Shown one piece after another: positions 35,001 through 45,971 of a stretch of 64,000 nucleotides of DNA. The notes under the pieces are model-generated. The model was not told where the DNA came from and ran no database searches. It saw only the letters and a list, made by a program, of their open reading frames with translations. How positions within the stretch are numbered: position 1 is the first letter of the stretch; each line of letters begins with the position of its first letter. The position numbers and the translations under genes are program-made. The stretch is from Closterium sp. Naga37s-1 (Eukaryota; Streptophyta; Zygnematophyceae; Desmidiales; Closteriaceae), in NCBI GenBank assembly GCA_947471745.1, contig CANJKZ010000473.1:67001-131000 (forward strand), in the 5' to 3' direction.

Positions 35001-38000
35001 TCACCTCCCTCCGTTGCTCTGGTCCCTCCTCTCATCTCCATGCTCATCCCCATCCCCATGCCCATGCCCATCCCCGTCCCCATTGGCATGCTCCTCCGAG
35101 TTACCATTGTCAAACCCGTGCGCCTCATCATCCCTCTCCTCCTCATCCAGGCGGGTGGGGAAGAACTCCTCCCCGGGGGCAATGCGCATGAAGACCTGCC
35201 CGCATCGCAAGCCAATGGCAGGCGGAAACAGTACAGGCAAGACGAGATTTCAGAGAATGCGTGGACGAGAAGGACCGTGTCTGCCACATCATCATCCATC
35301 ACCATCCACCAGAATAGTGCCATCTCTCCATCATCACTACCATCTCTCCATCATCACTACCATCTCTCCATCATCACTACCATCTCTCCATCATCACTGC
35401 CATCTCTCCATCATCACTGCCATCTCTCCATCATCACAATGTCATCTCAACCACCAGTGTCATCCCAGCCTTACAATAACATCCCAGCCATTACAGTAAC
35501 ATCTCGAGCATTACAGTTTCATTGCAAGCAGCAGCAGCATGGGTGCATGGGCTCACCTGCTGGGCCTCCTCGAGCACTGACTGCAGGTGCAGGGAGTCGC
35601 TCGGAGCGCTGCATGCAAACACGCCCTCCGGCACCTGCCGTGGGGGGGAGAGCATCGGGAATCCTGCGTCGGGAATCCTGCGTCGGGAATCATGCCTGGA
35701 GCATGAATAGTGCACAAAGCACGGTGCACGGTGCATCGCACATGGTACAGAGCGGGCGTACAATGGCCCATACCTGCACACTGTGGGCATGCCATGGCCC
35801 ATACCTGCACACTGCGGGCATCCCATGGCCCATACCTGTACACTGCGGGCATCCCATGGCCCATACCTGCACACTGCGGGCATCCCATGGCCCATACCTG
35901 CACACTGCGGGCATCCCATGGCCCATACCTGCACACTGCGGGCATCCCATGGCCCATACCTGCACACTGCGGGCATGCCATGGCCCATACCTGCACACTG
36001 CGGGCATCCAGCAGGCGTTGCGAGAAGAACACAGCCCACAGCGCAGTGGGCCTCCCCTTCCCAGCTGCCTCCTCTCCATGCTCCTCGCCCGCCCCCGCCT
36101 CTGACCCCACCTGCTCTGATACCATACGGCTGGATGACGCCGTTTCCTCCCCTCCTTCATCTCCCTCTCCCCCCCCCTGCCCGGCCACCCCTCTCCCCCC
36201 AATCTCCTCCGCACCCACTCCCTCTGCTTGCTTGCTCCTGCCACCCCCCTCACTCACACCTCCAGCAGCAGTTGCAGCAGCAGAATGAGTGGTGGGGGAG
36301 GGGTGTGGCAACGAAGTGAGGGCAGCAAGCACGGGCAGCAGCAGGGCGCGAGGGCAGTGGGAGGGGAGGCAGCGGGTGGAGAGATACAGCAGGTACCTGC
36401 AGTCCAGAGGGGGGGGGAGGTGTGGTGTGATGGTGATGGGAGACGGCAGTGGAATGAAGGGGATCTGCACGAGAGAGGGGGGAGAGTGCCATGCTGTAGA
36501 CTAGTATAGCAGGTATTGCCATGCTGTAGACTAGTATAGTAGGTAGTGCAATCCGTGTTGCTGTATCCACCAGTCTTCCCTATTGTTGTATCCCAAAGTT
36601 TATTTTAATAAAGAACCATTCGAGGGGAGAGTGTGTGTGTGTGCAGCGCAGTGCGTGGGAAGCAGGAAGAGAGTGCGAGCAAGGAATAGGAGCACTCACT
36701 TCCCTTGGGGACACACAGCACATTGCGATGACAGCTGGCACACTCTCACTGGCTGCTCCGGAAGCCCTGGTGCGAGTGCTGGCGAAGGGAGAGTGGGAGG
36801 GAAGTGCAGGGCGAGATGTGGGCGAGAGGGATGGGACGGGTGGGTGAGGGGTGAGAGGCACATTGCATGGGAAAGAGAATGAGACGAGCTGGGAGCCAGA
36901 GAAGGGTAGTCTTGCCTACACCTCTCGGCAGCAACACTCACACCTGGGCGGCAGCACTCACATGTGGGCGGCAGCACTCACAGGTGGGCGGCAGCACAGC
37001 AACGAGAGTGTGCATGTGTTGATGCAGGGAACCATTGGTGATGCAAATGCAGCGTGCCACCACGCCCTCCTCCTGCTCCTCCTCCACTTCCCCCCTCTCC
37101 CCTCCGGCACTTGTCTTGCCTGCGCTGTCCAAAGCACCACCAGCGCCGCCAGTGCCACCGTGAGACTGAGGCTCCGCCACGCCTGGGCTCGTCCCCTCAT
37201 CCACACACGCGTCACTGCCACCTGCTGCGCTCCCCCGTGCTTCAGAACTGCCGCTCACCGCTGCGGGCTCTTTTGCGGGTGGTGCTGTGGGTGGTGTGGG
37301 GGGCAGCGGCTTGGGGAGGAAGGAGGGGCCGAGGAGCACGAGGGGCGCGCCCAGCACCTGCCCGTCCTCCACCGCCACTCCCTCACACCGCCCCGTGTGC
37401 TGAGCGGGGGGGGGGGGGGAGGGGGGGGAAGGGGGGATGCGCCGCGGGAGGGGATTGGTACATGGGGCAAAGGCGGCAGGGGATATTATGGTGGATGGTG
37501 AGGGAGGCGGCTCCGGGTGAGTGTGGCACGTGATTCAGAGACGTGTGATACGTATGGAGCATGAATGCCATTCATTGCTGCTCCTTGCGGGCCCAGCCCT
37601 TGGTGCGGGTGCAGGTGGAGGGTGGCGCGTGCAGAGAAAAGTGAGGGTGGGTTGGCACGCACTGCATTCACAAGAAGAGACGCCACGGGCCGACGCAGCA
37701 CCTGCAGTAGCAGCACACAGCACACAGCATGCAGCAGGCAGTATACAGGTCGCACAGAGAAGGGTAGAGTTTAGCGAAATGACAGGAGAGGCGGGGTGAC
37801 GAGAGATGAGTGGAGCCATCAGAAGCGGCAATGCTGGCAGCAAACAGAGCAGCGAGGAGACTCAGGAGCAGCATGCAACATGATGAAGAGCAGCAGTGGG
37901 GGCATGAGGCAGGGTGGGGGTATGAGGCACATGGGGGGGCATGAGGCAAGGGGGAACAGGCGGCATGAGGGGTGCCTGTGGCATGCGGGGGGCAGCACTG

Positions 38001-40042
38001 ACATAGAGGGCGCCCTTGACGGCAGCGAGGCGGCAGAAGGCCTGGGCGAGCTCGCCCATGCCGTACAGCGCCACCATCATGCCCGCCTCCGCGCCGTACC
38101 TGCCATGCCCATGCCCATGCCCATGCCATGCCCATGCCATGCCCATGCCATGCCCATGCCCACACACACATGCGCACGGGAGCAGAGCTGCACACCAATC
38201 AAAAAGGCTGCAGATGGGAGGGGCTGGCGCATGAAAGGGCGTGGCGAATGCGGTGGTGAGCTGCCCTGCCCTGAGGGCCAGCATATGCGGGCAACCACCG
38301 CCTCACACCCACCCCTGTGCCGTGCCAGCACGATGCACACAGCGGCCACCCAGCAGGCAGCAGGCAGCACCCACCGGCCGACGGAGTTGAGGAAGAGCGC
38401 CATGCGAGCCAGCCCCTCCGCCGCTGTCACCACGCCCCCCCGCATCCCCTCCCCTCCTCCCCCACTGCTGCTGATGCTGCTGCTGCTGCCACCGCTGGCA
38501 CTGTTGGCAGCGGTGGCAGCAGTGGCAGGGAGTGTGGGGTGCTGGGTGCATGGCAGCAGGGCGATGGCATACAGAATGAAGCTGCGCGGGGCCGAGGGGG
38601 GCCAGCGGGCCGGTTGAGGGGGAAGGGGGGGAGTGGGGGGTGAGAGAGGTTGGACGCATGAGTGGTGGATGGGCAATGGGGGCGAGGGGGGGGGGATGGA
38701 AGCATGGCGGATTGAGAGGGCGGTGGGTGATGGAGGAGACACCACCAGAGCACACAGGTGGCGTGGCGTGGGTGGGTGAGAGCAGGGGCAGGGGGGAGCA
38801 GGCGTGAGGGCAAGCAGTGTGGATCACAGGGCCATGGGCTGCACTGCATGCACGCGGTGGTGCTGCATCTCACTCTTGCACGCGTGCTGGCAGCTCGTGT
38901 GCCTCCAGCAGCGCCGTGAACGTCCCCTCCCCCTCTCCCTCTCCCTCACTGCCGCTCGCCGCCTTCCCCTCCTCCTTCCCCTCCCCCCCCACCTGCCCAC
39001 TCCCCTCGTCCCCGCCTTCCCTCGCCTCACCGCCGCCACCAGCAGTGGCAGCAGCGGGGGCAGGGGGGCCAGGGGCGGCGGAGAGGGGGGAGGCGGAGTG
39101 GAAGAAGCGCATGAGGCGGCGCTTGTCCGCCAGGGGCAGCTGCCGGTCCTGAAACACGTCCCCCCGACTCGTCGGCACCCGCACCAGCCCCCCTTCCCCC
39201 CCACCGCCGTGCCCCTGCGCGCCACTCTCCCCCCGCGCCTTCCCCTCCGCCCCCCGCTGCCAGCAGAGCAGGGCCTGCACGGCCTTGAACTCCACGTAGT
39301 GGTGCGCGCCGCTGCGCACCAGCACGCGCACGGCGTCCTCGCCGCACATCACCACGCGCGGCCCCGCCAGATCCACCGCGTAGCGCCGCGCCTCGCCCAG
39401 CTCCGCTGGCAGGCGCGCCGGGTGGAAGGGCTCGTGGGAGGCGCGTGGCAGCCACGTGGCGGTGGACACGCGCGAGTAGAGCGCGCCGTCCTCCGACGAC
39501 CCCAGCGCCACCGCCCTCACTTGCCCCGCCCGCACGCGCTCTTCAAGTGACACCTCGCCCGCCCCTGCGACTGCATCTGCCCCCCCACTCACACCCGCGC
39601 CTGATTCCCCACCTACGCGCGCGCCATCTTCAGTTGCGCCCATGCCTTCGCTATCCCCCTCCTGCCTCTCCTCCGCACCCCCCTCCCCGTCTCTCCGTCC
39701 TGCCCCCGCGTCGCCGCCCAGCACTCCACCGTCCCCTTCCGCGCTTTCCTCAGCAGCTCTGCGCGCATCCTCCCCGCGCTCATCGTCGTCGTCCGCAAAC
39801 CCGTTGGTCTGCGCGTCCTCGTTCTCCACCGGAGGCGGAATGCGCCCGCCGCTCGCCGCCCACTGCGCGAGCTGGTCGAGCGGCAGCGACGCCCAGTGCG
39901 ACCCGTAGAAGGCGGCGCAGTCCACGTGCAGCACGCGCCGCCCCGCCAGAGACAGCGCCGCTGCCAGCAGCGACTCGGGCAGGCCCGTGCCGACGACGAT
40001 CGCGTCGAACGACGTCGGCTCGATGCGACGCTCGGGACGCAT
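35001..40042 (-). CDS. REP: Rab escort protein (REP/CHM, GDI superfamily)
   Basis: REP presents newly made Rab GTPases to geranylgeranyl transferase II in the cytosol. Nine exons on minus: 40042-38874, 38581-38375, 38099-38003, 37701-37663, 37399-36982, 36778-36700, 36396-35991, 35634-35557, 35195-35001. All junctions are GT-AG and phases close to give 895 residues. The N-terminus has the GDI-type nucleotide fold (VVGTGLPES...VLHVD) and the REP-type AFYGSHWASL. Later come FILYAIAL, YGMGELAQAFCRLAAVKG, VARCICITNGS, PTALWAVFFSQ and PGEEFFP, in family order. REP and not RabGDI is favoured by the WAS motif and the long acidic insertions. It is much longer than usual REPs (roughly 550-650), owing to low-complexity Gly/Glu inserts in exons 1, 5 and 7 and an Asp/Gly/His tail. 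Several introns contain tandem repeats at the splice sites. Start: first ATG, close to a divergent neighbour. Confidence 0.92.
35314..35440. repeat. 21-bp tandem repeat in REP intron 8
   Basis: About six copies of CCATCTCTCCATCATCACTAC (20 of its 21 bases are TCC/ATC-type triplets) inside intron 35196-35556. It is not at a splice site. Confidence 0.85.
35767..36010 (-). repeat. 31-bp repeat duplicating the REP exon 7 / intron 7 junction
   Basis: Eight copies, starting near 35767, 35798, 35829, 35860, 35891, 35922, 35953 and 35984. On the gene strand each contains CCCGCAGTGTGCAG followed by GTATGGGCC, that is the last bases of exon 7 plus the first bases of intron 7. The outermost donor (exon end 35991) keeps frame with exon 8. 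Because 31 is not a multiple of three, the next donors would shift frame. Confidence 0.9.
36481..36550. repeat. Two-copy repeat in REP intron 6
   Basis: A tandem pair of CCATGCTGTAGACTAGTATA plus about 10 bases, inside intron 36397-36699. Confidence 0.8.
36942..36996 (-). repeat. 20-bp repeat duplicating the REP exon 5 / intron 5 junction
   Basis: Three donor-like copies on the gene strand, each GCTGCCGCCCA(CC/CA/G) followed by a GTGAGTG or GTGTGAGTG start. The first (exon end 36982) is the only one in frame with exon 6 and gives the family-like join PPTSLAP. The core GTGAGTGCTGCCGCCC also occurs at an intron start in the PPR gene at 48.6 kb. Confidence 0.82.
38100..38162 (-). repeat. CATGG-type microsatellite at the 3' splice site of REP intron 2
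   Basis: On the gene strand, repeats of GGGCAT and GGCAT run straight into the acceptor CAG before exon 3 (38099). There is no pyrimidine tract in the last 50 bases or so. Confidence 0.85.
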
Positions 40043-40408
40043 GGCGCTGCGATGGGCGGAACAGCGGCGAAGGACTGAAGCACGACGAGTGGTGAATTGA
40101 CTAAGTGACGAAAGGAGGTTTCTTTCTGCGCGGTTGTAGCGAAAGCACGCCCTGAAACTCGTGGGGGAGTGCTGGGTGGGGCTGGAAATGGCGATTCAGA
40201 TGAACACATAATCCGTTATGGTAAAATTCGAGAACAAGTTGGGGGGGGCGTAGTTGGACAGTGCGTGAATCACAAACAAGAACACAGATTGCACCCCGCA
40301 CTCCACAGTGTGACTGGTGGATGCGTGGTCCGTGGATCGGAAAGGCACTACTGTCTCGTCCGCATCGCCTCCATCGCCACACCTCGCCCCGCCCTGCCAT
40401 CGCCCTGC
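40043..40408. promoter_or_regulatory. Shared divergent promoter region, REP and O-fucosyltransferase-like gene
   Basis: 366 bp between two start codons facing away from each other. It must contain both 5' UTRs and core promoters. I see no clear TATA box. Confidence 0.55.
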
Positions 40409-42376
40409 ATGGCCATGCGTCAGACCCCCTTTCTTCCCGCCGTCGCGCAATCGCCATCTCCGTCGCTCAGCAGTCGTCGATCGTCCGGGCGACAAACTTT
40501 CGCGTCGTTCCCAGTCGATAAGGCCACCGCCGCGCGCCTCACGCAGTCCCTGGGCTGCGCTCGCCCGGCGCTTGTCCTCCTGCTCGCCGCGGTAATCGGC
40601 GCGCTGCTTCTGCTCGTCCGCGGCCCCCACAGGGGCGGGTTCCTCTTTGCGCCGCAATCAAGCGCCGCGGATGACGCCCCGCACCAGGCGCTGCTCGCCG
40701 CAGCGTTGGCGGAGCTGAGGCGGGCGCGCGAAGAGGGGCGGGCGGAAGAGGTGGTGGCGGCGCAGGAGGCGGTGTTGGCGCGGCAGCAGGTGCTGCTGCG
40801 GCGGTACTGGCGGCAGCTGGCGCGACTTACGGGACAGCGCGGCGGGGAGGTGGCGCAGCAAACAGGCGGAGGGGCCCCAGGCGTGGGGATTGGAGAACAG
40901 GGGAAGGCGGAGGTGGGGGGAGGGGAGTTCGTGGGGACGCGGCATGAGGGTTGCGGCAGCGGGGAGTCAGTGCCGCGCGAGCAGGTGGTGGCGGAGGCGG
41001 AGAAGCTGGAGTGGCGGCCGCAGGCGGACTCGTACCTGCTAGCGGCGTGTGTGTACGGGCGGATGTCGAACCGCCTGCTGTGCGTGCGCAACTACATCCT
41101 GGCCGCCACGCTGCTGCGCCGCACGCTCATCGTGCCCGCGGAGGACCTCTACCGCCCCGCGCGCCGCTGGAACTCGCCCCTCGACGCGCCGCTCAGCCTA
41201 GATGTCGTCTTCAACGCGTCGCACCTCAACGCCTGCCTCGGCCGCCGCGTCGCCGTCACGCTGCGCGAATACCTGCGCGCCGCCAACGCCACGCGCCTCG
41301 ACGTCGACCGCTTCGTCTGCTGGGCGGACCGCTGCGCCTTCCAGCGCGGCCGCCCGTCCCACCCCGCCATCCGCTTCACGTCGCGGCGCCAGGCGGGGCT
41401 GGAGGCGAACGTGACGCGCCGCACCTTCACGGACGCGTACGGCGGCGCGGGCGGGCGCGTGCTGTGCGTGGGCGATCTGTACGAGTCGCACGCGCGCTTC
41501 CTCGACCCGCCGCCCGGCTTCACCTCCAGCCTCGCCACCGCCTGGGCCATGCCCTCCCTTGCACACCCCCCTGCCGTCGCGGGCGCGCGCGATGCAGTCG
41601 GGGGGCTGGCAGGCGGAGGGGGGTCGCAGTTAGGGGCGGCAGGGATTGGCATGGAGCAGCGGTGCCGGTCGCTGGTGTGGCCGTGTGACGCGGTGGTGCA
41701 GGCAGCAGAGGGGTTCGTGCGCGAGGTGACTGGAGAGGCGTTTGCAGCGCTGCACCTGAGGCGGGACGACATGTTCCGGCACTGCGTGGGGCAGGGCAAG
41801 TGCCCGTACTGGGCGCAGCGCCAGGCGGGCGAGTGCGTGCGGGAGAAGCTGCTGGGGGGGGCGTTTGACGCCGCCAGTGCCCGGCATGCACGGCAGGGGG
41901 GAGGGGCGGCGTGGGCAGGGCGAGGGGCCATGGGCGCATTTCCCGGGCGGCCATTGCTGTTCCTGGCGTCAGACACTTCAGACTCGGACCTTGCTGTGTT
42001 CCTCTCCGCCCTGCAAGGCACCCCCCTGCTGCCACACGCCAACACCACCGCTGCATCTCCCTCTGGCAGCAGCCTGAACCCACCCACACCAGCCTCGCTA
42101 GCTGGCCTGGATTCACCCGAGGCAGTGGTGGTGGTTCGGCTGCCGAGCCTGGAGGGCAAGATGTGGGCGGAGAGGCTGAACCGGGAGGGGCTGGCAGGGG
42201 ACGCGGTGGCGGTGGCGGCGGTGGAGAAGGTGGTGTGCGCCCTGAGCCGCCTCTTCCTCACCACACCGGGCTCCACCTTCTCCCACCACATCATGCACCT
42301 CCGTACCGCCCTCCACACCGCCTCCTGCCATGATGGGGGCTTCTGCCGCGGCCTTGCAGACCCCGAGCCCGTCTGA
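40409..42376 (+). CDS. O-fucosyltransferase-family type II membrane protein
   Basis: A predicted Golgi glycosyltransferase of the GDP-fucose protein O-fucosyltransferase-like superfamily; acceptor unknown. Single exon, 655 codons plus stop. A short Ser/Arg-rich N-terminus is followed by one hydrophobic anchor (about residues 52-70, ALVLLLAAVIGALLLLV), then a coiled Ala/Glu/Arg stem and the lumenal domain. GRMSNR (217-222) followed by a hydrophobic segment and RRTLIVP matches the family's N-terminal GGxNNQ-type motif. HLRRDD (about 449-454) is the conserved H-x-R-R-x-D substrate motif. A Gly/Ala-rich low-complexity segment lies between them. I chose ATG 40409 because the upstream frame lacks an ATG and overlaps the divergent promoter. 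GC content is very high. Family assignment is good, sugar specificity is inference. Confidence 0.85.
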   Translation: MAMRQTPFLPAVAQSPSPSLSSRRSSGRQTFASFPVDKATAARLTQSLGCARPALVLLLAAVIGALLLLVRGPHRGGFLFAPQSSAADDAPHQALLAAALAELRRAREEGRAEEVVAAQEAVLARQQVLLRRYWRQLARLTGQRGGEVAQQTGGGAPGVGIGEQGKAEVGGGEFVGTRHEGCGSGESVPREQVVAEAEKLEWRPQADSYLLAACVYGRMSNRLLCVRNYILAATLLRRTLIVPAEDLYRPARRWNSPLDAPLSLDVVFNASHLNACLGRRVAVTLREYLRAANATRLDVDRFVCWADRCAFQRGRPSHPAIRFTSRRQAGLEANVTRRTFTDAYGGAGGRVLCVGDLYESHARFLDPPPGFTSSLATAWAMPSLAHPPAVAGARDAVGGLAGGGGSQLGAAGIGMEQRCRSLVWPCDAVVQAAEGFVREVTGEAFAALHLRRDDMFRHCVGQGKCPYWAQRQAGECVREKLLGGAFDAASARHARQGGGAAWAGRGAMGAFPGRPLLFLASDTSDSDLAVFLSALQGTPLLPHANTTAASPSGSSLNPPTPASLAGLDSPEAVVVVRLPSLEGKMWAERLNREGLAGDAVAVAAVEKVVCALSRLFLTTPGSTFSHHIMHLRTALHTASCHDGGFCRGLADPEPV

Positions 42377-42745
42377 CCTGACTCACCCCACATGGGCTCA
42401 CTGACACGTGGGATCAACCCCTGGTGGCCTCACTTTGCTGCTGTGTGGACCTGGAGCAGTATTTGGCGATGTGGCTTACCGGCTGCTAGGCGCCCTCTGT
42501 AATTATTCATTGTGCTAATAAGATGTAATATGTACAGGGCTTTAAGGATTGTGAAGGTCCATATGCTTGTAAACGATGAGTACCATGCTCTCCACATGAG
42601 AGTTCCTGGCACTGCCTGCTACGAGTACCACAGGCAGATGCTTGCTTGCACCCCTCCATCATGTGACATCACCGCCTCTATGCATAATCGCTCCCGATCC
42701 ACGCCGCAGCCACCAAAACGCCTCACAGTACCTTCTTCACATCTC
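42377..42745. other. Convergent 3' flanks
   Basis: 369 bp between the stop codons of two genes that point at each other. It should hold both 3' UTRs. No ORF or repeat is recognised. Confidence 0.6.
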
Positions 42746-45700
42746 CTATTCCCTACTCACTCCCACCCTCACCCCTGCCTCTGTCTCCACGCTGCCCCCC
42801 TGCGAGCCCAGCAGCAGCGGGGGCAGCAGCAGCACGAGCAGGAGGGGCAGGTACGCAGCGATGAAGGGGGGCAGGACGGCGGAGCGGGCGGCAGCAGCGA
42901 GGGCAGCGGAGAGCAGGTGAAAGGCGGCAGCAAGAGGCAGCCCCAGCTGGAAGGGCGCCCCTCTGCTGCCCGCGCGCTGGCCCCCCATCCCAATGAACCG
43001 CTTGCTGGCAGGGGCCGCTGTCACCAGCACTGCCACCGCCCCCAGCTGTGGGGGAGAGAAGCGTGGGGTGGGAAAGAGGGGTGGGGATGAGATGGAGGAG
43101 TGGCGTGAGCGAGAGATGGAGAGGAATGGACCACGGACTACTATGATGCATGCAGGCTTGCACCATGCACGGCTCACCACCACACATGCATGCCCCTCCC
43201 ACCATGCATTCCTCACCACAGCATACGCCACACAGGAGGCACAGCTGGCATCGCGCAGCACCAAGTCACTCTCCGCCTCCGCCACCCTCCTCCTCTGCTC
43301 CGCCACCCGCCTCCTCTGCTCCCCCACCCGCCTGCGCTGCTCCCTCACCGCCCGCTCGTCCCTTCCCCACCACCTTGGCCCCTTGCGGGGTGCCTGGCGC
43401 TGCAGCCATGCGAGCTGCGCACGCAGGTGCCTGGTGCGCGCTGTGAGGAGGCTGCGGGGGAGACAGGCGGGCGGCAGGGCGGCGTGGGCGGCGAGGGGCG
43501 AGGAGGAGGGCAGCGCAGAGGCGAGTGGCACGTCTAGTGACTCCAGCTGGGGGGGGAAGGATGGGAGGGGTGGTAGGCGGACGGGGTAGGGACAGGAAGT
43601 CAGTGGTGTATGATGTGAAGCAGGAAACGTACAGCCGAGAGCAGCAGCATGTGGAAGTATTCAGCACTTGGCTTTCTGGAAAGAGAGCAACACAGCAGGC
43701 AAGAAAGTTTGACACATGGGTGTGAGGAGTGGCACACAGGTGAGATAGGTATGGATGGTGATGGCATGAGAGCACACATGGGGTCAGGAGTGAGTGATAG
43801 TGAGAGGCAGAGAAAAGAGCACCTGCAGCAGAGAGAAGGAGGCCGGTGCTGCAGTGGGGCCATGAGAGGCTGGTGTGGTGGAGAGCGGTTTAGCAGGTGG
43901 CTGCGGCGATGGTGGTGCCATGGAGTGGGAGGTGGAAGGCAGGCAGTCAGGCGAGGCGAGCGGCAGCAGGCAGCAGTTGAGGAGGCGCCACGTGCGCGAG
44001 TGTGGCTGCCACTCACACCGCTCCGCTGCCACCACCTGCTGGCACCGCACGGCAGAGAGGGCAGGCGCTGACACATAGCCGGACTTGTGGTCCACTCATC
44101 TCCATGCCAACTCGTGTGTGACACTTCATTTTCCAGTCATGTTAGGGTCGAAAGAATTGGAGACAGGGAGGCGGAGAGACAGAGAGACAAGCCGGGGAAG
44201 AGGGAAGGAGGACTCACGGCCTGCACGTGCCCCTGAGGGGCGAGGTGCAGCAGCATGACACGCCGCATGGCACCGCCCCCCACCTCCCCCGCATACCACA
44301 CCCGCCACAGCCCCGCCCCCCCTCCCCCTCCCTCGCCCCCCTTGCCTGCTGCCGCCGCTGCCCCCCCTGCACTGCCAGCGAGAGGAGAGGCGATGGTGGT
44401 GTGTGGTGAGGGGGGGTGAAGATGGGCGAGGAGGAGTGCGAGGGGGTCATGGTGGTGCTGCGCCTGGTGGGGGGAGAGTGGAGGGGAGAGTGAGCAGGCG
44501 ATGAGTGAGTGAGAGGGGCAGCAGGGTGGGAGTGAGGTGTGAGGGTGCACTCGGTCACTGCTAGTACCACCTTACATGGCATGCATGGCACTGCATTACA
44601 CCACATGACACTGCATGGCATGGCACCACATGGTAGCACATACATGCACATGCGCACCATGCTCCCCCCCCCCCCCCATCACATACATGCGCACCATGCT
44701 CCCCTCCCCCCCATCACATACATGCGCACCATGCTCCCCCCCCCCATCACATACATGCGCACCATATTCGCGCAGCAAGACATGCTGCTGGGATGGCAGC
44801 GATGCCATGTCCGATGTCACTGCCGCCTCCACCATGCGCTGCGCCCTGCCATGCCATTCCATGCCATGCCATGCCATGCCATGCCATGCCATGCATAACA
44901 AATAGCAAGTCCATGATTGAATGTCCTTGAATAGGGACAGAATGCAGCAGTGCACACATAGCATCACATGGCAACGCATGGCATGGCGTGCTATGGCAGA
45001 GTGGAGTCACCTGCCCATGGCCCATGGCACCACGTGTTCATGGTATGCGAGCATGAGCACGCCTGCCCCCACGCCCACACACACTGGCGCGCGCAGCAGC
45101 CTGCCCCACGCCACTCCCCCCGCCGCCATGCCCGCCAGCTCGCTCTGCGCCTGGGGGCACTCGGGGGGCATCGGGGGGCAGTCCGGGGGAATTTGGAGGG
45201 CAGACAGGAAGAGGGGCAGAGAGGGCGACAAGGTGGGTTGCAGTTGAGGGACTCAGCCCCGCGCCACCTGCGAGCGACGCTGCAGGGCGAGGGGTAGGGA
45301 TGCGGATGCAAGGGGTAGGCGCGTATGTGGGCGCAAGTGGGGGAGGGAATTGTGTGGGCGCAAAGGGGCGGGGGGCGCACCAGGAAGTGGGAGAAGGCGA
45401 AGAGGGAGGCGGCGAGGCAGGCGGGGGGGAGCGCGAGCGCGAGGAAGCGCGGGAGGTGGTGCAGCGCGACCAGCAGCGCCAGGCGGAGCGGCGCGCCCGT
45501 GTTGGCCGCCACGCGCGCCACCTCCGCCAGCGACCCCAGCGCCACGCCCACGCTCGCCGCCACGCCCGCCGCCACCGCGAAGGGGCGCGCCATGCTGCGC
45601 GCGAGGTACCCGTCCAGCACGCCCCACCGCCACCGCCGCCCCCGCATGGCCCACTTCCGCGCCAGTTGCGCCCACAGCTTCCGCCATTCGCGCGGGCCTT

Positions 45701-45971
45701 GCGGTGTCGAGGGCGGAGCGGCGGTGGAAGGGACGGAATCAGCGGGAAGAGCAGCGGGCGGGCGAGGGAATGCGCGGGACGCGCGTGGCGCGAGCAGACG
45801 AATTGGGAAGGGCGGACGACGAGGGGTAGGACAGGAGAAGGGGGGGCTAATGCGGAGGGCGGGTGTAAGGGCGGGGTTAGAGGGGCGTGTGGGAGGAGAA
45901 GGCGAGCGACGGACAGGCGAGGCGAGGCGGATGGCGATGGCGATGGCGGAAGGCGAAAGCGACTCCGCCAT
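42746..45971 (-). CDS. LptF/LptG (YjgP/YjgQ)-family permease, probably plastid-targeted
   Basis: Seven exons on minus: 45971-45381, 45150-45011, 44845-44755, 44463-44218, 44035-43823, 43546-43217, 43045-42746. All are GT-AG and in phase, giving 636 residues. The first 130 or so residues are rich in Ser/Pro/Arg/Ala, like a transit peptide. Then come GVLDGYLARSMARPF and three hydrophobic segments, SELAGMAAGGVAWGRLLR and a segment ending HEHVVPW (family position N/HEYVVPWAN). A periplasmic-type middle domain (RVWYAGEV...LLHLAPQGHVQA) and a C-terminal membrane pair ending LPLLLVLLLPPLLL follow. In bacteria these permeases pair with the ATPase LptB to move lipopolysaccharide. In a plastid the cargo is unknown. 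Exon 6 carries an Arg/Glu-rich heptad-like stretch (EQRRRV repeated) not usual in the family. Confidence 0.85.
44652..44763 (-). repeat. 33-37-bp repeat duplicating the permease exon 3 / intron 3 junction
   Basis: On the gene strand ATGGTGCGCAT|GTATGTGATGGGG is repeated, with junction copies at about 44757, 44724 and 44689 and a degenerate one at 44652. Unit length varies with the poly-G run. The first donor (exon end 44755) keeps phase 0 with exon 4. Confidence 0.83.
44846..44893 (-). repeat. (GGCAT)n microsatellite at the 3' splice site of permease intron 2
   Basis: About nine GGCAT pentamers on the gene strand end exactly at the acceptor GGCAG before exon 3 (44845). No pyrimidine tract is present in that stretch. 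Confidence 0.88.

Noticed and set aside
35710-36288. An open frame with repeated HGPYLHTAGIPWPIPAHC on plus
   Set aside because: It is a reading of the 31-bp splice-junction repeat on the strand opposite to REP.
36400-36560. A possible extra REP exon around the two-copy repeat near 36481-36550
   Set aside because: Exons 6 and 7 join in phase across this interval to give family-like sequence (CPQGKYLLYLST), so it is intron.
38870-42376. Long open frames antisense to REP exon 1 and to the O-fucosyltransferase-like gene
   Set aside because: They are Pro/Arg/Ala-rich shadows produced by very high GC content and show no family motifs.
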